Of a stretch of DNA of 64,000 nucleotides, positions 52,267 through 60,751 are shown piece by piece. Location: positions 1-64,000 of the forward strand of contig JAHHSO010000006.1 in the NCBI GenBank assembly GCA_020025205.1. Direction: 5' to 3'. How positions within the stretch are numbered: the stretch's first letter is position 1; each line of letters begins with the position of its first letter. Below the pieces are notes generated by a model that was not told the DNA's origin, did not search any database, and was given only the letters and a program-made list of their open reading frames with translations. This stretch comes from Christensenellaceae bacterium. Its GTDB lineage: Bacteria; Bacillota; Clostridia; Christensenellales; Aristaeellaceae. Position numbers and translations under genes: made by a program.

Positions 52267-53328
52267 ATGTTCAATTTTTCTCCCGGGCCGTCCATGCTTC
52301 CGCCCGCCGTGCTGCAAACCATCCGGCATGAGCTGCTGTCCTTTCGCGGCTCCGGCCTTTCTATTTTGGAAATGAGCCACCGCTCCGACTCTTTTTCTGA
52401 AATGCTTGAAGAAGCGCAGGCTGATCTTCGCACGCTGATGGATATTCCGTCGCAATACCTGATTTTCTTCATGCAGGGCGGCGCAACGGCGCAGTTTTCC
52501 GCCATTCCAATGAATCTGAATCCCCCGGCTGACTATATCGACTCCGGGCTGTTTGCCCATCTGGCCTTCACAGAAGCACAGAAATATGGCCGCGTTGTCT
52601 GCGCGGGTTCCTCGCGTGCAGCCCGCTATACCCATATTCCAGAGTATACACTTTCGCCGGATGCGCGCTATGTCCACGCCACGCTGAACAACACCGTATA
52701 TGGCACACGATTTTCCCGCCTGCCAGAAACAGGCAGCGTGCCGCTTGTAGCAGATCTGTCTTCCTGCATCCTGTCCGAACCGTTTGATGTGAGCCGCTTC
52801 GGCGTGATTTACGCCGGCGCACAGAAAAACGCAGGCATTGCCGGAGTGACGATTACCATTGTCCGAAAGGATCTTTTGGGCCATGCGCTGCCCATCACGC
52901 CCAGCGTACTTGACTACACCCGGCTATATGAAGCGGGCGGGCTGCTGCATACGCCTAACTGCTTCGGCGTGTATGTCTGCTCCCTGATTTTCAAGTGGCT
53001 TCTCGCTCAAGGCGGCATTCCCGCCATGGATGCACTCAGCAGGGAAAGATCAGGCCTTGTTTATGAAGCACTTGACGACAATCCGCTGTTCAAAACCCAT
53101 GCAGACAAGAGGGACAGAAGCCGTGTCAACATCGTTTTCACGACTGGCTCACCGGCACTGGACGAACAATTCATACAGGAAGCACAGCGGCGGGGGCTTG
53201 TTGGCCTTCGCGGACACCGCGTTTTGGGCGGCATGCGTGCCAGCCTATACAATGCCATGCCGCTGGACGGTGCTAAAGCACTGGCTGAATGCATCCGTTC
53301 ATTCAAAGGAGACGCTGCAATCGAATAA
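52267..53328 (+). CDS. serC: Phosphoserine aminotransferase
   Basis: 353 residues. NFSPGPSMLP start, PLP lysine Lys187 in YAGAQKNAG, QGGATAQFSAIPMNL and RGHRVLGGMRASLYNAMP at the end, all SerC. It makes 3-phosphoserine from 3-phosphohydroxypyruvate and glutamate. AAAGGAGG precedes the ATG. No serA is adjacent. A perfect hairpin follows, and dnaA converges on it from the right. Confidence 0.95.
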   Translation: MFNFSPGPSMLPPAVLQTIRHELLSFRGSGLSILEMSHRSDSFSEMLEEAQADLRTLMDIPSQYLIFFMQGGATAQFSAIPMNLNPPADYIDSGLFAHLAFTEAQKYGRVVCAGSSRAARYTHIPEYTLSPDARYVHATLNNTVYGTRFSRLPETGSVPLVADLSSCILSEPFDVSRFGVIYAGAQKNAGIAGVTITIVRKDLLGHALPITPSVLDYTRLYEAGGLLHTPNCFGVYVCSLIFKWLLAQGGIPAMDALSRERSGLVYEALDDNPLFKTHADKRDRSRVNIVFTTGSPALDEQFIQEAQRRGLVGLRGHRVLGGMRASLYNAMPLDGAKALAECIRSFKGDAAIE

Positions 53329-53331
53329 AAC

Positions 53332-53368
53332 AGATGCATCCTGCTTTCTCAATCAACAGGATGCATCT
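53332..53368 (+). terminator. Terminator after serC
   Basis: AGATGCATCCTG (53332-53343) and CAGGATGCATCT (53357-53368) form a perfect 12-bp stem; a T-rich tail follows. Confidence 0.75.
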
Positions 53369-53423
53369 TTCTGCCTTTTGTGCACTTGATCTTTTTCAGT
53401 GCTTTCTCCACTGCATCGATATA

Positions 53424-53475
53424 AAAAACGCTCCTTCCCAATGTCCAAGGCAAAGGATCGGGAAAGAGCATTTTA
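53424..53475 (-). terminator. Weaker hairpin after dnaA
   Basis: GCTC-TTCCC and GGGAA-GAGC arms flank an open loop of about 20 bases, with AAAAAA on the outer left (U on the minus strand). Located just past the dnaA stop. Confidence 0.5.
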
Positions 53476-53477
53476 AT

Positions 53478-54803
53478 TTACTTTTCAGAGATGATCTTCT
53501 TCAGATCGGCGATGGCGCCTTTCATTTCTTCGGTGTTAGCAAGCATCTGAGTGATCTTATCGCAGGAGTTGATGATCGTGGAGTGATCGCGGCCGAAAGC
53601 ATCTCCGATGCGCGGCAGGCTCAGACCGGTCATTTCACGCGTCAGGTATACGGCGACATGGCGCGCCAGGGCGATTTCCTTTTTGCGCGAACCGCCGCGG
53701 AGAGCGTCTACACTCAGGTTGTAATATTCTGCCACGCATTCGATGATGAGATCAGGCGTGATGCGCTTGGGATCGCGGACAACTGCAAGGTCATGCAGCG
53801 CGTGGGTAATCACTTCTTCGTTGATTTCGCAGTGATTGAGTTTGGCATATGCATTCACGCGGGTCAGAGAACCTTCCAGCTCACGGATGTTGCTTTCCAC
53901 GCGTGCAGCGATGGACTCGAGCATCTCGTCGCTGACTTCGATGCCTTCGTTTTCTGCTTTCTTGCGCAGAATTGCAATTCTTGTATCGATGTCCGGCTTC
54001 TGGATGTCGGCAATCAGGCCCCACTCAAAGCGGGAGCGCAGGCGTTCTTCCAGGCGCGCAATTTCGCGCGGCGGCTTATCAGACGAAATGATAATCTGCT
54101 TGCCTGCACTGTGCAGGGCGTTGAACGTGTGGAAAAATTCCTCCTGCGTGGAGTCGCGGCCTGCAATGAACTGAATATCGTCCAGCATCAGCACGTCAAC
54201 ATTTCGGAAGCGGTTTCTGAACTCGACATTCTTATTGTTCTTGATGGCGGAAACCAGCTCGTTTGTGAACATTTCGCTGGGCAGATACAGCATCCGCATG
54301 TTGGGAAAGTGCTCCTGAATGAAGTGGCCTATGGCATGCATCAGGTGCGTTTTGCCCAAACCTACTCCTCCGTAGAGAAAGAGGGGGTTGTAGGCAATGC
54401 CCGGCTGCTCTGCAACAGCGAGAGCCGCCGCATGGGCAAAGCGGTTGGAATTGCCGACAACGAATGTGTCGAATGTTGACTTGGGGTTGAACATGTTGAT
54501 GCCCTGCATGGCGGGCGCATCTTCCTTGCGCTGACGCTCCTGCCAGTCAATGCGCTCCTTGACGCTCATCAGCTCGATGGTCATTTCGTGGCCGGCAACC
54601 TGACTGACGGCCTCCGTCATCATGGACAGGTAGCGTGCACGAATGGTCTTTTCGTTAAAATCACTGATGACTTCCAGAGCAAGCTTGTCGTCCGTCACAT
54701 AGACCGGCTTCAACGGCTGATCAATCCAGGTGCTGTAAGAGACATTAGCCAGTTCTTCTCTGAGCAGCGCCTTTGCTTTATCCCAAATCTCGACATGATC
54801 CAT
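53478..54803 (-). CDS. dnaA: Replication initiator DnaA
   Basis: 441 residues from the ATG at 54803, with GGAGG 7 bases upstream. Walker A GGVGLGKTH (145-153), Walker B LDDIQF (about 207-212), arginine-rich segment LEERLRSRFEWGL, and the DNA-binding GRDHSTIINSC near the end. DnaA binds the boxes found directly upstream and unwinds oriC. Unlike most Firmicutes, dnaN does not follow it: the convergent neighbour is serC. Confidence 0.98.
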   Translation of the reverse strand: MDHVEIWDKAKALLREELANVSYSTWIDQPLKPVYVTDDKLALEVISDFNEKTIRARYLSMMTEAVSQVAGHEMTIELMSVKERIDWQERQRKEDAPAMQGINMFNPKSTFDTFVVGNSNRFAHAAALAVAEQPGIAYNPLFLYGGVGLGKTHLMHAIGHFIQEHFPNMRMLYLPSEMFTNELVSAIKNNKNVEFRNRFRNVDVLMLDDIQFIAGRDSTQEEFFHTFNALHSAGKQIIISSDKPPREIARLEERLRSRFEWGLIADIQKPDIDTRIAILRKKAENEGIEVSDEMLESIAARVESNIRELEGSLTRVNAYAKLNHCEINEEVITHALHDLAVVRDPKRITPDLIIECVAEYYNLSVDALRGGSRKKEIALARHVAVYLTREMTGLSLPRIGDAFGRDHSTIINSCDKITQMLANTEEMKGAIADLKKIISEK

Positions 54804-55288
54804 TGTAGAACCTCCGTATCCTTCGCGGTTTTCCGCGTTTTCCACACTCTATACACTTATCCCTGTGGATAAGTTGTGGATTTCCACACTGCTGTCCACA
54901 GATTGTGGAAAGGTTACCCTAACTTGTGGATAACTTTTTTGAACAGCTGTTCTATCATATCAAAAAAAAGCCCTGTTTTCAAGACTTTTTTGGGTTTCTT
55001 TTTCAGAAAGAAAAGTGCATTTTATCCACAGCTGTCCTGCTTATATGAACAAAGTTATCCACAATATCCTGTGGTTGTCAAGCCAAGCTATACACAATTA
55101 TACACTTTTTTCGGTTCAAATCCGTCATTTTTTTTGAGAAAAATGACAATTAGGAAAAAAGAATTTCAGACGGATTTTGTTCTTTTTTCTCCTTTTTCTT
55201 TCTTTTTGTTTATTTTTTGCTTAACAGGGAAAATAATCTGTCCCCCGGCGGAAACTGCGTAAAGTTATCCCCATGCTGTGGACAAAGT
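54804..55288. other. Origin of replication (oriC)
   Basis: A 485-base gene-free region between dnaA and an SDR gene. It has four perfect DnaA boxes: TGTGGATAA at 54864-54872 and 54925-54933, TTATCCACA at 55022-55030 and 55055-55063. One-mismatch boxes are at 55265-55273 (TTATCCCCA) and 55278-55286 (TGTGGACAA). Two AT-rich blocks (54934-55020 and 55085-55240) could serve as unwinding elements. The inverted placement of the two box pairs around 54940-55020 is a common origin layout. The dnaA promoter must also lie here. Confidence 0.9.
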
Positions 55289-56023
55289 TTACAGATAGCC
55301 GCCGTCCACACCCAGCACCTGACCTGTCACAAACGCGGCTGCATCGGACAAAAGAAACAGGCAGGCCTGTGCCACATCTTCCGGCGTTCCCAGCCGGCCA
55401 AGCGGCGTTTCATCTGCAAGAGCCTGTTTTGTCTCCGGAGAATGTTCATCCATCATGGGCGTGTCGATAACGCCGGGCGCAATGCAGTTAACCCGAACGC
55501 CGCTGGGCCCCAGTTCCTTGGCCAGCGCGCGGGAAAACCCGATCAGCGCCGCCTTGCTTGCGGAATAGGCTACTTCGCACGATGCGCCTACGCGCCCCCA
55601 CATGCTGGAGAGCGTCACGATGCTGCCTGAACGGCGAGAGACCATGCCGGGCGCCAGAGCGCGGCAGAGATAAAAGGCTCCGGATACATTTGTGTCCATC
55701 ACGCGGTGCCATTCCTCGTCCGTCATGTCGCACAAAAGCCCCGTGTGGGATACACCCGCGCAAAGCACAAGCGCGTCTACATGATGATAGATGCTTAAAA
55801 GCGTCCTGCACATTTCATTTGCGGCCTGTGCATCAGCCAGATCGCTCGCCAGGGCATGAACATCCAGCCCTTTGGCACAGAGTTCCTGCGAAAGCGCTTC
55901 AACGCGCTGCTTGCCGCGGCAGGCGTGAGCCAGCACGGTATACCCCTGTTCAGCCAGCAGCCGCGCACAGGCACTGCCGATGCCGCCGGATGCACCTGTG
56001 ACGAGCGCAACTTTTCTTCCCAT
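55289..56023 (-). CDS. Short-chain dehydrogenase/reductase (FabG-like)
   Basis: 244 residues. Cofactor loop TGASGGIGSA, NxxG-type LCAGVSHTG, catalytic serine in SSMWGRVG, and the Y-x3-K pair in VAYSASKAAL. Classical SDR of the FabG type; it could reduce 3-oxoacyl-ACP or another carbonyl. No other fatty-acid gene is near, so the substrate is open. AAGGAG precedes the ATG, and its promoter region has a 17-base palindrome at 56040. Confidence 0.88.
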   Translation of the reverse strand: MGRKVALVTGASGGIGSACARLLAEQGYTVLAHACRGKQRVEALSQELCAKGLDVHALASDLADAQAANEMCRTLLSIYHHVDALVLCAGVSHTGLLCDMTDEEWHRVMDTNVSGAFYLCRALAPGMVSRRSGSIVTLSSMWGRVGASCEVAYSASKAALIGFSRALAKELGPSGVRVNCIAPGVIDTPMMDEHSPETKQALADETPLGRLGTPEDVAQACLFLLSDAAAFVTGQVLGVDGGYL

Positions 56024-56039
56024 ATTGTTCTCCTTGACT

Positions 56040-56056
56040 TGACGGATTGTCCGTCA
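56040..56056. promoter_or_regulatory. Palindromic operator candidate between SDR and ArsC-like genes
   Basis: TGACGGATTGTCCGTCA: 7-base perfect arms around TTG, 17 bases upstream of the SDR start codon. Its form suits a TetR-type or similar dimeric repressor; no such regulator gene is adjacent. Confidence 0.5.
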
Positions 56057-56181
56057 GCAGTTATCATCAATCTAAGCTGTACATCAGCTTGACAATGGAG
56101 ATTGACGCACTGGGAGAAGGTTTCCCGGTGCGGATTAAAGACTTCCTCAATCATTATACAGAAAAAACAGGGGGATGCAAG

Positions 56182-56532
56182 ATGGCCTATCAGATTTACT
56201 GCGGAAAGGGTTTTGAAACGCAGAAAGCCGAACGCTTTTTTAAGGAGCGCCGAATTCCTTATCAGCGCGTGGATGTGATCAAATATGGCATTGGAAAGCG
56301 CGAGCTGGAGAGTGTGGCATCGGCAGTGGGTTTGGATGCCCTGTGCGATAAAGAGAGCAAGGCTTACCGCGAAAGCGTTATCTGTTATACCCAGAACCGG
56401 GAAACAATTCTTGCCGGGCTGCTGGAAAAGCCTGCGCTTTTGAAGCTGCCCATCGTCCGCTGCGGGAAAAAGGCCAGCGTCGGCTTCTGCCCTGACGTTT
56501 GGACGCAATGGCTGGAGGCCGGCGTGAAATAA
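56182..56532 (+). CDS. ArsC/Spx-fold protein lacking the usual cysteine pair
   Basis: 116 residues from the ATG at 56182. The fold pattern is that of the ArsC/Spx family (start QIYCGKGFETQKAERFFKE, then RVDVIKYGIGKREL and KLPIVRCGKKASVGF). In ArsC and Spx the segment reads YxxPxCxxCRKA; here the CxxC positions are FETQ, so there is no redox or arsenate-reducing cysteine pair at the active site. A single Cys7 lies three residues earlier. It may be a binding protein rather than a reductase. A GGGGGA stretch precedes the start. Confidence 0.7.
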   Translation: MAYQIYCGKGFETQKAERFFKERRIPYQRVDVIKYGIGKRELESVASAVGLDALCDKESKAYRESVICYTQNRETILAGLLEKPALLKLPIVRCGKKASVGFCPDVWTQWLEAGVK

Positions 56533-56544
56533 CGAAAATCAGTA

Positions 56545-56581
56545 AAACGAGCCGTTTTTAAATTGACAATCCGGCTCGTTT
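56545..56581 (+). terminator. Terminator after the ArsC-like gene
   Basis: AAACGAGCCG (56545-56554) pairs with CGGCTCGTTT (56572-56581), then TATTTTA. The 3' arm overlaps the spacer of the next promoter. Confidence 0.75.
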
Positions 56582-56591
56582 ATTTTATACT
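56563..56591 (+). promoter_or_regulatory. Promoter of the ROK kinase gene
   Basis: TTGACA (56563-56568), 17 bases, TATACT (56586-56591). The -35 box lies in the loop of the preceding terminator. Leader of about 165 bases follows. Confidence 0.75.
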
Positions 56592-56675
56592 GGATATAAA
56601 GACATTCTGCACAAAGCCCATCATAATTTATAGGGAGGTATGCACCACAGCTTTCGTTGGAGCCTTGATAGACAC

Positions 56676-56709
56676 TGCCGCACCATCATTTATGCGACCG
56701 TGTGCGGCA
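56676..56709 (+). promoter_or_regulatory. Hairpin in the ROK kinase leader
   Basis: TGCCGCAC (56676-56683) pairs perfectly with GTGCGGCA (56702-56709). The surrounding leader also holds a 36-codon frame from an ATG at 56640 that ends at TAA 56749-56751, with GGGAGG only 1 base before it. No T run follows the hairpin. Confidence 0.4.
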
Positions 56710-56763
56710 TTCCCTTTGCTGCACGCCGTCAGGCTGCAGTCACAAACATGTAAGGAGCTGCCC

Positions 56764-57672
56764 ATGATTCTTTGTATTGACATTGGCGGAACAGTCGCCA
56801 GAATGGGCCTTGTAGACAAAACAGGCCACATCCACGCCCGCTACGAAAAGCGTGTGGACTTTGATCATTACAAAACACCTCTTTTGAAAATTGTGCTGGA
56901 AGGCGCACGCGAGTTCATTCAGGAAACGGGTGCTGAAATTGAAGGCATCGGCATTTCTGCCGCCGGCATGATCGACGACCGTCTGGGCATTGTTCTTGGT
57001 ATCAACGGCCGTATCCCGCTGTATGAGGGTTCGCCGCTCAAGGATGCTTTTGAAGCCCAATTCCATGTGCCAACAGCCGTGCTCAACGATGCCAACGCTG
57101 CCGCGCTGGGCGAGTGTTTTGCCGGTCGTGCCAAGGGCGTGGATAACATGCTTTTGATTACACTGCGCACCGGTGTCGGCTGCGGTATCATCATCAACAG
57201 GCGCGTATTCGGCGGCGCACGCGGCATGGCGGGCGAGGTTGGCCATTTTACGCTCTATCAGGATGGGAAACCCTGCCCGTGCGGCAAACGCGGATGCTTT
57301 GAAACCTATGCTTCCACCACGGCACTCATTCAGGCTGCTAAGGAAAAGACGGGCGAAACCTTCTCTGGCGGCAAGGAAATTTTTGACCGCGCGGCGGCGG
57401 GGGATGAAGCGCTGCTTGCTGTGCTGGATCACTGGACGGATGACATTGCCGCAGGTGTTTCCGGACTCATCCACATTTTCAATCCCGAAGTTGTCCTCAT
57501 CGGCGGAAGCGTCTGTGAGCAGGAGGAACTGCTCATTAAGCCGCTGCGCCGTAAGACACACGATATCACCATGCGCCGTTTCCGCGAGGGGTTGACGCTC
57601 GACCGTGCCGTTCTTGGAAACGATGCCGGATTGATCGGTGCAGCCAAGTTCTTCATGGACAAATACTGCTGA
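56764..57672 (+). CDS. ROK-family sugar kinase (glucokinase-like)
   Basis: 302 residues from the ATG at 56764 (TAAGGAG upstream). ATP motif CIDIGGTVARMGLVD, sugar-site GEVGHFTL, and the zinc cluster CPCGKRGCFE are ROK signatures; no DNA-binding domain is present, so it is a kinase, not a repressor. It probably phosphorylates glucose released by the glucan enzymes nearby; N-acetylmannosamine or fructose are alternatives. Confidence 0.9.
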   Translation: MILCIDIGGTVARMGLVDKTGHIHARYEKRVDFDHYKTPLLKIVLEGAREFIQETGAEIEGIGISAAGMIDDRLGIVLGINGRIPLYEGSPLKDAFEAQFHVPTAVLNDANAAALGECFAGRAKGVDNMLLITLRTGVGCGIIINRRVFGGARGMAGEVGHFTLYQDGKPCPCGKRGCFETYASTTALIQAAKEKTGETFSGGKEIFDRAAAGDEALLAVLDHWTDDIAAGVSGLIHIFNPEVVLIGGSVCEQEELLIKPLRRKTHDITMRRFREGLTLDRAVLGNDAGLIGAAKFFMDKYC

Positions 57673-57687
57673 ACCCAAATGGAAAAA

Positions 57688-57782
57688 GGACTGAACAAAA
57701 ACTCATAAAATAAATTCCAGCAGGAAATCAAGGCGTGCTCTTGGTTTCTGCTGGAATTTTTAACGTTCATGCGTCCTGAATG
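57688..57782. repeat. MITE-like dispersed repeat, copy 2 (inverted orientation)
   Basis: About 95 bases, roughly 80 percent identical by eye to the reverse complement of 21222-21311. Shared blocks include AATTCCAGCAGGAAATCAAGG, shortened here to AATTCCAGCAGGAAATCAAG, and ATGCGTCCTGAAT. The end GGACTGAACAAAAAC corresponds to AGGCTGTACAAAAAC of copy 1. Confidence 0.7.
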
Positions 57783-57983
57783 ATCCAATGGGCATTCGTG
57801 CGCCTGTCCGTCTTTGACGATGACAAGCCCTGCCATCACGTCTACTCTGCGCCGATGATGATCCATTCCATACAGTGCCGTGTTCGATATCGTGCATCCG
57901 GGTTTTGCAGATGGACGGCTTTTAAATTTCGTGGAGGCAAATGAAAATCAGGAGAGTGAAAGAAAGAGAAAATGCATATACTG
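57783..57983. other. Intergenic DNA between ROK kinase repeat and a leftward gene
   Basis: No terminator with a T run, no RNA motif and no supported gene is seen. Short leftward frames run through the repeat but have no ribosome binding site. Confidence 0.5.
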
Positions 57984-58523
57984 TCAGTTGGCGGGTGTCT
58001 CCCGGCCGTCTTTGTCCTGAATGCGTGTGCCTTCGCAGGTGAGCAGCATGGTGCCGATGCGCCAGGCATCTGTGGTCAGGGTCTGTTCTCCGTTTGGGGT
58101 GCTGGTGAGGATGCGTGCTGTGCGCTCGCTGCCTGAATAAAACGAGGCATTGTATGCGCCGGTCGGCGTGGTGACGCGCAGGGAAAGAAGCGGGGTTTCC
58201 TGCTGGATGCTGAACTCGGCAGGATCATAAAACTGCCCCAGAATCTGGCTCAGCAGCGTGGAAAACACGCCGATGTCAGCCTTCTGTCCGTTGACGCTGA
58301 CGGCATTGGCGGTTTGGCAGTCAAAGGAAAACTGTCTCTCTGCTGACGAGAAGGAAACGGAAACAATATCTGAACGGCGAAGGCCGGGGAAAAGCGTCTG
58401 CGTACCGCATGCCTGGGAGGGGAGAACAGGGGGTTCAGGGGTGATGCCGGAGGCCGGAGAAAAGGCTGCAATCCCTGCAAATGCGGCCGCGCAGAGAAGC
58501 AGCACGCCCAAGAGATTTTTCAA
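57984..58523 (-). CDS. Membrane-anchored extracytoplasmic protein of unknown function
   Basis: 179 residues from a TTG at 58523 with AAAGGAGG 8 bases upstream. An N-terminal hydrophobic helix (LKNLLGVLLLCAAAFAGIAAF split as LLGVLLLCAAAFAG) is followed by a soluble beta-rich domain (SDIVSVSFSSAERQFSF and LLSLRVTTPTGAYNASF). The pattern of short paired strands recalls DUF4340-like proteins but the match is weak. Monocistronic; function unknown. Confidence 0.6.
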   Translation of the reverse strand: MKNLLGVLLLCAAAFAGIAAFSPASGITPEPPVLPSQACGTQTLFPGLRRSDIVSVSFSSAERQFSFDCQTANAVSVNGQKADIGVFSTLLSQILGQFYDPAEFSIQQETPLLSLRVTTPTGAYNASFYSGSERTARILTSTPNGEQTLTTDAWRIGTMLLTCEGTRIQDKDGRETPAN

Positions 58524-58731
58524 GCAGGCAGCCTCCTTTCTGATGCTGTCTATTATAGCGGTCAGTTGTAACGGGGAAGCAATGCGAATGAAACAAAATT
58601 GTGAACTCTTTTTCGGATTTTGATTGTTACGGTTTGACAGCGCGCGGGCAAGTAAGATAAAATGAAAGAAAAGTCTCAAAACGTGCGGCCAGTCCAGAAT
58701 GCCGCCGCAGGATGGATGGAGTGTTTTTTTG

Positions 58732-60672
58732 ATGGTTCTCAAGCATGATACGCTGGATGATTTTTACCGCACGCCGCGGGGGGCTTTGCCAGCAGGGGCA
58801 CAGGTTCGTCTGCGCGTGGCTATAGAGGAATGCCCCGCACTGGAACGCGTTGAAATGCGCGGCTGGACGGACAGGGAATATCGTTTTCCGATGCGCAAAC
58901 TGGGCATACGAAACGGCGAAACGATTTATGAAGTGCAGGTGACGGTCAATCAGGAGCCGGGGCTGCATTGGTATCGGTTCGAGGCATTTGCTGATGGGCA
59001 GCGATATGTCCTGGGGGCACCCGGCGATCATACCGGCTGCGGCAGGGGCATCATGGGCAGCGAAGAGAGTTTCCAGATCACAGTCTATGATGCAGACTAC
59101 CAGACGCCGTCGTGGATGCATGAGGGAATCATGTATCAGATCATGGTGGATCGTTTCTTCCATGGCGAAGGGACGGATGAACTGCTGTCCGCCAAAGATG
59201 GGCAGAATATCATCCTCCATACGGACTGGAACGAAATGCCTGTGCTGAACATCTCCGAGAATGGGGACAACTTTGCCAATGACTTTTTTGGAGGCAATCT
59301 CGAAGGCGTTCGCCAGAAGCTCTCTTATCTGAAGAGCATGGGCATCAGCATCCTGTATTTTAACCCGATTTTTCTTGCCAGAAGCAATCATAAATATGAC
59401 ACAAGCGACTACATGCAGGTTGACCCGATGTTTGGGGACGAGGAAGCGCTGAAGCGGTTATGCGATGAAGCAGGCAAACTGGGCATCCGCGTGATGCTGG
59501 ACGGCGTATTTTCGCATGTGGGCGATGACAGCATTTATTTTAACCGCCGCGGCACGCACGGCGAGAAGACAGGCGCATACAGAGACCCTGACTCACCGTA
59601 TAAAAAATGGTTCACATTCAAGCGGTGGCCGAAGGAATATGAGTGCTGGTGGGGCTTTAAGACGCTGCCCAACGTCAACGAAATGGATGAGGATTATCAG
59701 AAATACATCCTCACGGGTGAGGATGCGGTTGTCAAGCACTGGCTGCGTGTGGGCGCGAGCGGATGGAGGCTGGATGTTGCAGACGAATTGCCCATGCCCT
59801 TCCTGCGCGAATTGCGCCGACAGGTAAAGAGCGTGTCCAAAGACGAGGCTGTTTTGGGCGAGGTTTGGGAGGATGCCAGCCATAAGGTGACGTATGGTCA
59901 AATGCGCTCGTATGTGCTGGGCGATACGCTGGACAGCGTGATGAACTACCCGCTGCGCGATGTGCTGATTGATTTTTTGATGGGTAGAAAGAACGCGGGC
60001 ACAACGGCGCATGAATTGTCCGCTTTACATCAGAATTATCCCAAACCCTTCCTCTATGCGCTGATGAATTTGATGGGCAGCCATGACAGACCCCGCATTC
60101 TCAATGTGCTGGCAGGCAATGATGGAAGCGAAATTCCACGGGCACAGCGTGCCTATCATCAGCTTTCGCAGGAAGAGAGAATGATCGGCGGACTGCGTGA
60201 ACGCATGATGCTGCGCTTTATCCTCAGCGTGCCGGGAATGCCCTGTATTTATTACGCAGATGAAGCGGGGATGGAAGGCTGCGCTGATCCGTTTTGCCGC
60301 CGTACCTATCCATGGGGGAATGAAGATCAGAAGATGATCGCTTATTATCGCCGGTTGATCAGAATGCGCCGGGACAGCCGCGTTTTGCAGACAGGCGAGT
60401 GCGATTTTATTGCCCCGTGCGGCGATGTACTGGGGGTTGTACGGTATATTCACAATGGCGTGGACGCGCTGGGCGAACGCGCCGAAAATGGAATGGCCAT
60501 TACGTTCATCAACAGGAGCGCACAGCCTGTTGATGTGTATCTGACAGAGAAGGATGTCATGAGCGCGCAGACACTCGTCAGCGAGCAGAATGAAGTGTTC
60601 ACGGCGCGTGCCGGAGCTTTCAGCCTGCGTGTGAATGGTTTGCATGGAACGACATACTTTGGAAAACTGTAA
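58732..60672 (+). CDS. Glycoside hydrolase family 13 enzyme (neopullulanase/cyclomaltodextrinase-like)
   Basis: 646 residues from the ATG at 58732 (GGAG 10 bases before). An N-terminal beta domain of about 115 residues precedes the TIM barrel, as in cyclomaltodextrinases and neopullulanases. Catalytic residues: Asp348 (GWRLDVADEL), Glu377 (VLGEVWEDA) and Asp452 (MGSHDRPR). DGVFSHVG is the usual region II. It hydrolyses alpha-1,4 (perhaps also alpha-1,6) bonds in maltodextrins. No signal peptide, so it works in the cytoplasm, on imported oligosaccharides. A terminator follows. Confidence 0.93.
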   Translation: MVLKHDTLDDFYRTPRGALPAGAQVRLRVAIEECPALERVEMRGWTDREYRFPMRKLGIRNGETIYEVQVTVNQEPGLHWYRFEAFADGQRYVLGAPGDHTGCGRGIMGSEESFQITVYDADYQTPSWMHEGIMYQIMVDRFFHGEGTDELLSAKDGQNIILHTDWNEMPVLNISENGDNFANDFFGGNLEGVRQKLSYLKSMGISILYFNPIFLARSNHKYDTSDYMQVDPMFGDEEALKRLCDEAGKLGIRVMLDGVFSHVGDDSIYFNRRGTHGEKTGAYRDPDSPYKKWFTFKRWPKEYECWWGFKTLPNVNEMDEDYQKYILTGEDAVVKHWLRVGASGWRLDVADELPMPFLRELRRQVKSVSKDEAVLGEVWEDASHKVTYGQMRSYVLGDTLDSVMNYPLRDVLIDFLMGRKNAGTTAHELSALHQNYPKPFLYALMNLMGSHDRPRILNVLAGNDGSEIPRAQRAYHQLSQEERMIGGLRERMMLRFILSVPGMPCIYYADEAGMEGCADPFCRRTYPWGNEDQKMIAYYRRLIRMRRDSRVLQTGECDFIAPCGDVLGVVRYIHNGVDALGERAENGMAITFINRSAQPVDVYLTEKDVMSAQTLVSEQNEVFTARAGAFSLRVNGLHGTTYFGKL

Positions 60673-60678
60673 AAGCCC

Positions 60679-60720
60679 AAAAAGAGGAACGCATCGTTTA
60701 AGCTGCGTTCCTCTTTTTTT
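60679..60720. terminator. Terminator after the GH13 gene
   Basis: AAAAAGAGGAACGCA (60679-60693) pairs with TGCGTTCCTCTTTTT (60704-60718), then more T. It can also end the convergent DUF2812 gene. Confidence 0.85.
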
Positions 60721-60751
60721 GCGCGGATTCAGTTGAAATTTTCAGCGGGGC

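Noticed and set aside
53289..54479. 396-codon frame antisense to dnaA
   Set aside because: dnaA is unmistakable on the minus strand; the frame starts inside the serC end.
57429..57866. Leftward frame through the repeat at 57.7 kb
   Set aside because: It crosses the MITE-like repeat and the 3' part of the ROK gene in antisense, with no start signal.
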